Shown one piece after another: positions 55,670-64,000 of a stretch of DNA of 64,000 bases. The stretch's first letter is position 1, and the number at the start of each line of letters is the position of its first letter. Under the pieces are notes generated by a model. The model saw only the letters and a list, made by a program, of their open reading frames with translations. It did not search any database and was not told the origin of the DNA. This DNA comes from Onchidella celtica (taxonomy: Eukaryota > Mollusca > Gastropoda > Systellommatophora > Onchidiidae): positions 10,936,192 to 11,000,191 of the forward strand of contig OZ007581.1 in NCBI GenBank assembly GCA_963931925.1, written 5' to 3'. Both the position numbers and the translations under genes were made by a program.

Positions 55670-56785
55670 TGTCACGAGTGGAGTGGGTGCAATTAAGGGG
55701 ATTGCTACAGAGCGGGTGTAGAGTAAGAAGGGCTCACAGTAGACAGCAAGTTAAGCGTGCTGTTGTGAGTAGTGGGGGAGGTCTGAATGAGGCGAAAGCG
55801 CGGTATTACTATCACTGCAAGTTAGAAGGTCCGACGGAGCGGACCTGTGAATAAGAGCCCATCGGGCGGACATAAAGGGAGCAGTCGAGAAGACTAGTGA
55901 GAAAGTCTTTCCAGTAATGACTGGTATGTAGAACGTTGATTGATTATTATGATTGATGTATTATATTATATTCGTCTATTACCATGATGTGAATAAGTAT
56001 ATGTGAGGAATGTGGAAGTCCTTGATATTGGATATAGCAATGTGCGCCACGAGCGATAGATGAAAGTGAGTTCATGGATTTGTAGCGCGAGTGAGTAGTG
56101 TGTACTCCGATGGAGGTGTGTTACCGTAAGATGTGTGGTGAGTGAAAGGTGAACTAGTGTGTGTACGCTTCATGGATTGTAAGGAGAGGTGGAGTGAATA
56201 GAAATGGTAGGGTATTATACCAATGTAATGTTATTCTTGTAGGTGTCGGGGACGGGCCGCAGAGCCACCTCGATGAGCACAGGGGATAGGCCAGCATAGG
56301 GCCGGAGGCCACACATAGGCCAGAAGTGAGGCTGTCAGTGCAGGACAGTAGAGGCACATAAAGTCGTGGCAGTCGGGCCACGGACAGGGACGTAGATATG
56401 AGAGTGAATGAGATACTATATTATTGCCATGATGAGGGGCGAGTGAACTGATAAGTTGTATGGCAATAGGAAGGTGATGTTGAGAGACTGCGGTGCCAGT
56501 GAATCATTAATGTACTATTAAGACCCTGAGGGGAGAGGCTGAGGCCGAAGTGCCTTTAGGAGTAACTACCGGATTGTGGATCCGAGGGAGAGTGTGTGTG
56601 AGAATAAGGCCGTTGTACGGCAGTCATTTCAATAATATAATGTATGTAATTGCGCTATTATATGTATAATTATGTTTAATAAATGTGTGAGTCTGATGGG
56701 TTGTTTTGTTAAGTGTTAAACTTGTTTGTTCGTGATTGTCGTCCTGTCATAAACTATTACATCTCCCAGTCTGGGATTTGTGACA
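55670..56785 (+). repeat. Family 2 LTR C (3' LTR of array copy 2)
   Basis: 1116 bp. The outer edge ...tttgtgaca is followed by AAAAT, the target duplication. Unlike A and B it is not followed by primer sites, which confirms the LTR boundary. Confidence 0.95.
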
Positions 56786-56790
56786 AAAAT

Positions 56791-58330
56791 CCTGTCATTT
56801 ATTTATGAAAAGAAAAAAAAAGTTTAGAGTGAGATTTCTGGCATCCTATGTCTTCTTTTTTTGAAAAGAGCATCCATTTTTTTTAAAGTTACTGTAGATA
56901 GTATTACTGACAACAATGATACAGGTTGTAAAGATACAGCATTTTCGTTATTGGCTATAATTATTGATCAGAATGATGGTTGTCATACACCATAATATAA
57001 TTTGTCAATATATAGACATTTATTTCATTTATTTTCACACTCAAATGCAACTAGAATTTATGTATGTCCGGTTTCTTTGGTTTTATAAAACTTTAGTAAA
57101 TAGTGTAGGTGACCTAGAGCACCCACAAGTTGTTGAGTTTTTTTTTTAAAGGTTTTGTTATGTGATGATATCCAAATGTATTTGACACAGTTTGTGAATG
57201 TCCAAGACCCATTATATCCTTTTATGAGAATAGATTTTTTAATTCCAGTTAGTTTGAGCGATCTCTTACCTTTGTTTCATTGATTCTTTGTTTCTTTTAT
57301 TGTCTGATCTTTCTATGATTTTTTTGAAAATAGACAAAATATCACGCTTTTTGTTATCTCGGTTGAAATGGATGTTTTATATATTTATATTCTAACCACA
57401 AATTTGTTTTACCCATGCGAAATTCCGTCTGTTTGACATCAGAATACATTTTATTATAACTTGGTCAAAGTCCATCTGTTTTTTGTTGTTTTTTTGTTTG
57501 TTGTTGTTGTTAGTTTTTCTTTTTGTTTTTGTACTTTGCTCTCCCTTTTCTACATCACACACTTTAGAAGGACTGTTTTGTTTTTCTTTTAAGAAAAATG
57601 AGAAAACTGGTCTTCAGAAGAAAAAAAAAGAGCTGGATTAAAAAAAAATTATGATTATGATGGACATTTACTGTACGGTGAAATGAACAGCAGAGACACA
57701 CTTGTAAACCTTATTTAAAATTCAAAAATGGTATTGGGGTCAATTCATTCTAATTTACCATTGACCACGAAACTAAATCGAATGTGTAAAATCTTGGCCA
57801 TTATTTTAATACATGAAAAATCATTTATAACTGATGAGGGTTTGAGATTAAGTTTGGGTTTGGAGAAAGCGCGTCGACAACATAATGGTCACACTATGCA
57901 GCGAAACAGCCAGACGAAAGACGGGAAATAGCAGAAAGATAGGACATGAGGACAAACAACTTTAAACTCTGTGGTTTAAAATTTTGCTTTGTTTGGAGTT
58001 TCTAACTGTTGGGCCGGTAAGGTGCATCGTATTCACTTATTAAGTTTCTATTTGGATATCGTTTTATTTCTAAAGTTGTGTCACAATAATGTCGCTTTGT
58101 GACTTCTCCTGGCGAAGTCTGAAAACTAAATACACCTTCGAGTGAAAGAATAAATTATAGTGATATTTTCAATTGTAGTAAATTTACAACAGATAAAGGT
58201 GAGGAGAGATCGGTTATGTAGGGGGGGGGGGGGATTGAAAATGATGACTGTTGCTGGCAATTACAAGCTGTATTTGACTGTATACTATAATAAGTAAGTG
58301 TATAAATGCTGCAGGGAGCGGAGAGAGTGA
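56791..58330. other. AT-rich sequence, nothing recognised
   Basis: Flanking host DNA interrupted by the family 2 array; it could be continuation of the receptor 3' region. No frame with domain motifs. Confidence 0.4.
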
Positions 58331-58455
58331 ACGATCATGCTTTTTGTCTGTTTGTTTGTTTGTTTAATGTTTTCTAAGATTGTTCACATGATTCTTGTGT
58401 GTTTTTGAATTGGCCGCCAGGCCTATAATAAACTAAACTTGAACTTGAACTTGTC
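58331..58455 (+). mobile_element. Possible 3' end of a truncated LINE
   Basis: The segment ends ggcctataataaactaaact followed by (TGAACT)n-like sequence, a tail style common at LINE 3' ends. It has no coding part. Confidence 0.3.
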
Positions 58456-59760
58456 ACCAATTTGAGAAAACTTTATGACGGCTTATGCTGATAATGCAAG
58501 GGTGACACATACGCTACAGTATCTTAATATTAAGTATTGAGTTATCTCGGTTCACAACAACACAGAACAGGTATTTTGGGTTTCTTTGGAAGTCTAAAAT
58601 TTCAAGTTTTCCAGATGTTTTTTTAGTGTTCGCACAATCAATTTGGTAATTTTAGAACTGAATTTTAGCAGTTTCATGTCATCATCACAAAAGCAGAAAC
58701 GTGGGAATTACGGCTCGTAAACTGCTGGTAGAGGTAAGGTTCGAATGCTGCATTACTTTTATGAAAATTGGCTAAATTGATGCTAAATTCATTCAAAATA
58801 TTTATATAAAACAAAGACAACAAGAAAATTGCTGGTGTCGCTAGTGGCGTTTGAACAATATTAAAATGAGACACAAACAAACAAACAAACAAACAAACAT
58901 GTATTATATATAGCAAAGGCTCGCAAAAATAAATGGCAGCATAATTATGAAAAATTCCAAATGAATTATTTAGTTTAGTTTTTTTTGTTTGTTTCTAATG
59001 TCGGATTTTTTAACATGGGGGGGGGGGGGGGGGGGTTAATTTGTTATATTATTCAAATTAGGATTCAAACTTCAGTGAAGGCTCCTAACATTCCAGATAT
59101 TGTTACAAACGCAGCGTTTCACAATAATACTTGACATCCGCCCACAAGCATCCCCCGTGCATGTTTTTAAAAACAAACTAAGAACAATAACAATAACAAC
59201 AAAACTCCAACATGTATAAAATTGGATGTTGCTGACTCTAAAATGCAGAGATATCGTGTCAATGTTTCAAAGCCACCGTTTTTATATTGTCTGAATCATT
59301 TGAAGTTGGGATCTGAACACTTGCAATGTGACTTAGATTTGCATGAAAATGCCGGAATTCTGATACTATCAGTTTGTGTGAATGTTTAGGATGCCCAGTG
59401 TTAAATCACGTTGTGAAATGAACATTAGCAGTGGAACGGGCTCTGGCAAGCACCACTAAATTTTACTATGTTGAAATTGTCAAAGCTATTTTATTTAGCG
59501 TCCTTTCGGTAGGATGATTACATTTCATAGTAAATCAGTGGCTCGTGACATCTCAAAATCTATTAACCCTTTAGTCAAGTCTAGTTATTACCAGGTGGGT
59601 GTGATTTGTTGTGCGTTGAAGAGCTTTCGGCTGATCACACGCTCTGCTTCACAACAAAAAAAAAAGAAAGAAAAGAAAACACAAAACACAAGAGATTGTT
59701 TTCTACAGGCCTGGAGGGCCATAAATTATAATAATAATAATTATGATAAGGAAGTATAAA
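58456..59760. other. Uncharacterised sequence
   Basis: AT-rich with a poly-G run at about 59018-59036, (AAAC)n at about 58875, and short repeats. No gene supported. Confidence 0.4.
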
Positions 59761-60483
59761 ATATATGCATACAATATAGGCTTATCATACTATTGTGTAT
59801 AAGATCTAAATGCGCTCATGACGGGGGTAAGGAAAGGATTACTAGACCCTCCGTCTCTACCGATATGCTTCTCCTAAGATGACCAGACTTATGCCCTGCT
59901 ATATAAGGAAAATTACTAATACAATCCAAACTACAAAATACTAAGGTTCAGTACAAAAGCAAAACTCTCTACATCAACTCATAATAATAACGACAATATA
60001 ATATGTAGGACGAGCTCCTCCTCTCTGAAGGTGCTCACTGCTCACGGGTTAGCTTCTGATGCAACGCACTTACATTGTCGCGCACTAAAAGGCTGTCAGT
60101 ATCTAATGGCGCGTGTGGAACTGCCTAGTTCGTAACAGCACATGGGCTGCACTCTTTGACTCCAAGGCCCGTCGTCAGTGCGTGTGACATAATTATTACG
60201 GTGTATTGTCTTTTGCAATGGCCTCTCTCAGGCGGGACAAACCGAGCCTCTCCGTGATTGGATACCATGTCACCTGAGACTGGAGTCCGCGTGCCAACTC
60301 GTGGTTTTTATATGCTAGCTAACCTGTACAGTCATTCTGTTCTCGCGCATGTGCGGAAGTGTAGTCTCAACACTCTGCACGCGCCCTATCCACGGCCACG
60401 ACTCATTTAATATAGATTCCTAACAACAACAATAGACGTGAGCACGGTGCTAGCAACACGTGGGGCAAACTCGATCCGTGACA
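59760..60483 (-). repeat. Possible solo LTR, left edge not defined
   Basis: The right edge in minus orientation starts TGTCACGGATCGAG, a common LTR start, with a TATAAAAA-like box at about 60304-60313. No matching target duplication or CA terminus was found on the left. Confidence 0.25.
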
Positions 60484-61177
60484 CTAATGGTTTCATTTTT
60501 CCCGCCACATTTCAGTTTCCACTTGATAGACATAGCAATACTGATGAGGCGACACTGATGGAGTAAGCAACATTTAGTTAATTATTAAAGCACAGACTGC
60601 AATGCGCAAAAGAAAGTGACTCAGTAGGCCTACATCTATATTATATAGAGTGTGATTTACTTAACCTCATGGGCATTTTTTCCTGCTATTCCAAGTCCTT
60701 ATCAGTTGGTTTAGACAACAATATTTTTTAAATAAGACACACAGAATCTTTGGTGGCGCAGCAGGGTTTGGAATTAAGTCAAAATATGGGGGAAAAGTTA
60801 TACGTGGCAAAACGTCGTGACAGAAGAGATAAAGAAACCTTACAATAAATCACAAAAGAATTAGAATGCAAAAACAAAGCAAGCTTACGGTCTTGATAGA
60901 CCTTCTTCTGTTTCCTTGTCGAGGAACTCACAACAGATAAGTGAACTTTTTTCCAATTATTTAGATTTTTTTTGTTTTTTTTTAATTCTGTATCCATTTT
61001 TTTTTTTTTTTAAAGTTTCTGTTTCACCTCTAACAAAGGTGTTTCAATGTGGAAGGTTTGGGTCATTTTTTTTTTCTATCTAATTCTTGTGTCATTTATT
61101 GTAACCTTTCTTAGAAATATAATTTGCAATATAGTTATCATAAACACTAATTTCCTTCATACAGCAATAAAGAGAGA

Positions 61178-61369
61178 CTACGAGGGCCTGGTTTCCTCTA
61201 GATTTTGCACTAAGGATTTGGCAGAGACAGAGGCCAAAGTTTTGTTATAGGGGCGTAAGTAGGTCAGGGAACAGACGTAAGTGTCGACATCAGCAGCTGT
61301 GACGACATTCAAGGACCACACCACTGTCACGGTCTTTCTGCTGTTCACGCCAGTTCCAGCCCCATTCAT
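61178..61369 (-). pseudogene. Ig-like domain fragment on the minus strand
   Basis: This minus-strand frame contains RKTVTVVWSLNVVTAADVDT followed by YVCSLTYL, the E-F strand pattern and disulfide cysteine of an Ig domain, then a short tail and stop. A TGA lies in frame just before the Met, and an acceptor-like ttttgttttag (about 61405 on minus) is in a different frame. It is either an exon with an unrecognised boundary or a broken relative of the receptor gene at 14944-41195. Confidence 0.35.
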
Positions 61370-61704
61370 CTCGATACGTCATTGTCTGCCTGCTGGGATA
61401 TTCTAAAACAAAAACAAAAAACAACGTTGTCCTCATTGATCATAGAATCCTGAAACATTTATAAATTCACAAACTGCTGACTATAGCCGTAACCAGGTTT
61501 TTTTAGATTCAAGAAACAAACTTTAATTGAAAAAATAATGTATAAAATAATATTTATAATTATATTAATATAATATTAAATCAAAATAATTTTAAAATAA
61601 CAATAATAATAATTACTCAAATAATAATAAGAACAACAGCGACAGCAATAACAAGAAATATAAATACAAGTAGCTAATTATTCTTATTATTATTATAATG
61701 CTAG

Positions 61705-61970
61705 AACTGATGGTAAGTTAGTCATATTACCAGCTAGGGGAGAACTGATGGTAAGTTAGTCATATTACCAGCTAGGGGAGAACTGATGGTAAGTTAGTCA
61801 TATTACCAGCTAGGGGAGAACTGATGGTAAGTTAGTCATATTACCAGCTAGGGGAGAACTGATGGTAAGTTAGTCATATTACCAGCTAGGGGAGAACTGA
61901 TGGTAAGTTAGTCATATTACCAGCTAGGGGAGAACTGATGGTAAGTTAGTCATATTACCAGCTAGGGCAA
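61705..61970. repeat. Perfect 38-bp minisatellite, seven copies
   Basis: Units start at 61705, 61743, 61781, 61819, 61857, 61895 and 61933. They are identical by eye. Each contains tggtaa...ttacca, a 6-bp stem with a 10-base loop. Confidence 0.93.
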
Positions 61971-61999
61971 AAGGCCATCGTAAATGAAACTAATATTTA

Positions 62000-62590
62000 A
62001 ATAACTGTCTAGGGTGGGGCGGGGGTGGGGGTGGATTTCACTTCATTTGTTGGCATTAAATGACCCACTGGACATTTGCAACAAGGTCGTATATGATTTG
62101 ATTTAGTGATTCGTATTGTGTAAGTATATTAATATTACATCCGTTTTAACCCAGTCCTGTGGTTTGATGCAGGAAGGGCTAATAATTATCCAACATTACC
62201 GATTTTCAGTTATCTTCGGGTTATCTCTCTTTGATACTGGATTGGTCGCTGACTTGTGAGGCGTGGAAAATGAACTGTGAAGCCTGAAATTCTGTGGAAT
62301 TTTAGCCTAACGTAACACGCAATGGCATAATCAACAACCGTGGGGATTTAAGATTTTAAGAGAATTTGAAAAAAAAAAAAAAAACAGAGCTCCATGTCGT
62401 TATAATTCATCATACTATATTGGGGGTGGGGGTAAACATGTAAACACCTACAAGTTGGTGGCCACGTGGCTAATCCCTGGACCACTACTTAGTAGTATTT
62501 TTGGCATGTACATTAGTATTATTGTAATTGTTGAAACTATTATCTAAATATTGTTGTTATCACGACTATGACTACTACTAATAATAATAA
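62000..62590. other. Uncharacterised sequence before the LINE
   Basis: AT-rich with G-runs near 62010 and 62420. No feature supported. Confidence 0.4.
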
Positions 62591-64000
62591 TAGTTCGTCC
62601 ATCAGGTATGATGATGACCTTAACAACACCAGAGGAATAAAGAACAGAAATTGTTAAGAATTTCAACACATGGACAATAAAGAGAACTAAAGGACACAGA
62701 GGACAGAATGGAAAGACTGTTCTTTCATGACTTGTGGCTTCTCATGTGACTGATAAGTCCTATTTTTGCCCTGAAGACCCTTCCGCATAAATGACAAGAG
62801 TGCTCCGTTGGTTCAGTACCACTGGGCCTTTTCTTGCGCCGTTCTCTTTTTTTGATAGCCTGCTGGACTCTGTCAGCTTCCCATGCTTTGCTGCCTCTGG
62901 TAAGGGCCGCCCTCCAATTTGCACGATCAAGCGAGAGCTTTTCCCACTCACTCACATCAATGGCCAAGGCCTTCAGTGATTGCTTGAGAGTGTCTTTGTA
63001 ACGTCTCTTTGGGGCCCCAACATTCCTCGTTCCATTGGAGAGCTCAGAGAAGAAGATTTGCTTAGGGAGTCTGGAGTCGGGCATTCTGACAACATGTCCT
63101 GCCCAACGTAGCTGAATTTTTTTCAGGTGGCAGAAGATGCTCAATTCCTTGGCACGATTGAGGACTTCAGTGTCTGGAATTTTATCCTGCCATTTGATCC
63201 TTAGGATCTTTCTAAGGCAGGCCAGATGAAAGTGATTTAGTTTTCTGGCATGCGATTGGTACACTGTCCAGGTTTCAGCCCCATAGAGTAGGGTGGGAAG
63301 GACCACAGCATTGTACACCTTCAGCTTAGTGTCTGTGCGAATGCCGGCAACATCCCACACTCTCTTTCGAAGCCTGCCAAATGCAGAGCTGGCTTTGCTG
63401 ATTCTTGAGGGAATTTCAGTATCAACACGAGCCGTGGAAGACAGTGTACTGCCAAGATAGGTGAAGTTCTCCGACACCTTCAGAAAACTGTCATGGACTT
63501 TGATATTTGGGGTCACAGGATACTTGTCGTCTGGAGTAGGCTGATGGAGCACTTCCGTCTTTGTGCTTATTGTGAGGCCAAAGTTGTCACAGGCACTAGA
63601 GAACTTATCAACACAGTTTTGCATGCTATCCTCATCGTGTGCCAGAAGTGCACAATCATCAGCAAATAGTAGGTCACAGACTTGAGTACTTTTGGTTTTG
63701 GTTTTTGCCTGAAGTCTCCTGAGGTTGAATAGACTGCCATCAGTTCGGTACTTGATGCTTACCCCTTGAGGAGGAGAGCTAAAGGCATCTTGTAGCATTG
63801 CAGAGAACATGATGCTGAACAGAGTTGGGGCTAAGACACAACCCTGTTTTACCCCATTTGTGACAGCAAAGGGCTCTGAAACACTGCCGTTGCTTTTGAC
63901 TGCAGCTTGCATGCCATCATGAAACTGGCGCACTATTGTGATGAATTCGGGTGGACACCCAAACTTCGCCAAGATTTTCCAGAGGCCTTCACGACACACT
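62590..64000 (-). mobile_element. Non-LTR retrotransposon (LINE), 5' end outside window
   Basis: The reverse transcriptase frame continues to the window edge. The 3' untranslated part (62724 down to about 62590) is short and ends in a TTA/TAG-type simple repeat at about 62565-62592, as LINE tails often do. I do not assign a clade. Confidence 0.8.
62725..64000 (-). CDS. LINE reverse transcriptase with C-terminal C2H2 zinc finger, 5' partial
   Basis: About 425 residues to the stop at 62725; the frame enters from beyond 64000, so the Met near the edge is not the start. Seen: the palm region with GVKQGCVLAPTLFSIMFSAM, the catalytic FADD motif (VCDLLFADDCALLAHDED), a thumb region (NFGLTISTKTEVLHQP), and the conserved segment RWAGHVVRMPDSRLPKQI. 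The C-terminus is a classical C2H2 finger, CX2CX12HX3H (CHLCGRVFRAKIGLISHMRS, then H), preceded by a basic KKRERRKKRP stretch. No RNase H follows. The upstream endonuclease is not in the window. The frame is undamaged in the visible part. Confidence 0.88.
   Translation of the reverse strand, partial: VCREGLWKILAKFGCPPEFITIVRQFHDGMQAAVKSNGSVSEPFAVTNGVKQGCVLAPTLFSIMFSAMLQDAFSSPPQGVSIKYRTDGSLFNLRRLQAKTKTKSTQVCDLLFADDCALLAHDEDSMQNCVDKFSSACDNFGLTISTKTEVLHQPTPDDKYPVTPNIKVHDSFLKVSENFTYLGSTLSSTARVDTEIPSRISKASSAFGRLRKRVWDVAGIRTDTKLKVYNAVVLPTLLYGAETWTVYQSHARKLNHFHLACLRKILRIKWQDKIPDTEVLNRAKELSIFCHLKKIQLRWAGHVVRMPDSRLPKQIFFSELSNGTRNVGAPKRRYKDTLKQSLKALAIDVSEWEKLSLDRANWRAALTRGSKAWEADRVQQAIKKRERRKKRPSGTEPTEHSCHLCGRVFRAKIGLISHMRSHKS

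Larger units (their letters stand above)
42225..56785 (+). mobile_element. Tandem array of two family 2 LTR retrotransposons sharing the middle LTR
   Basis: Order: LTR 42225-43340, internal 43341-48949, LTR 48950-50065, internal 50066-55669, LTR 55670-56785. The repeat offset is 6725 in the LTRs and 6720 in the coding region. The array as a whole is flanked by AAAAT at 42220-42224 and 56786-56790, and neither inner junction shows a separate target duplication, so it behaves as one insertion later duplicated through LTR recombination. Confidence 0.93.

Noticed and set aside
61705..61970. CRISPR-like regular repeats
   Set aside because: The repeats are contiguous with no unique spacers, and the genome is eukaryotic.

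Overview
The window is eukaryotic nuclear DNA of an invertebrate, most likely a lophotrochozoan and possibly a marine gastropod mollusc. This rests on AT-rich intron-bearing sequence, long GT/CT microsatellites, SINE-like repeats ending in (ATT)n, and the mix of Ty3-type, Ginger-like, hAT and LINE elements. The species assignment is inference. There are no bacterial features.

Layout. 1-14188: a near-perfect tandem array (period 7907 bp) of a minus-strand LTR retrotransposon ('family 1') with shared LTRs and one intact 1484-residue gag-pol frame; the left copy runs off the window. 14189-41195: a plus-strand host gene for a two-Ig-domain, single-pass membrane receptor, split into small exons (14944-15069, 16480-16659, 16871-17022, 17777-17903, probably 18802-18840, 25630-25767, 27011-27050, 27998-28033, 41110-41195). 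Its introns carry a non-autonomous hAT element, a decayed Ginger-like integrase transposon (20396-24332), a tRNA-derived SINE, an inverted pair of ~0.5 kb SINE-like repeats, and a complete 8334-bp minus-strand LTR retrotransposon ('family 2', 32706-41039) with a CAAAC target duplication, which stops 70 bp before the last exon. 42225-56785: a plus-strand LTR-internal-LTR-internal-LTR array of a family 2 subtype, flanked as a unit by AAAAT. 56791-64000: mostly uncharacterised DNA with an Ig-like fragment on the minus strand (61178-61369), a perfect 38-bp minisatellite and the 3' part of a LINE.

Biology. Both LTR families have Ty3-type proteins, but integrase lies before reverse transcriptase, the order of the Gmr1-like group and of Ty1/copia. 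Family 2 has a primer-binding site matching the tRNA-Pro 3' end over 13-14 nt, repeated in tandem next to the LTR (four full 23-bp units in the plus copies, two plus a broken one in the minus copy). Every family 2 copy here has a disabled integrase: two nonsense codons in one, and the same ~0.53 kb deletion of the whole catalytic core in the other two. In the receptor gene, including or skipping a 40-nt exon changes the frame of the next exon, giving either a short tail or a tail rich in tyrosine motifs that ends in the last exon.
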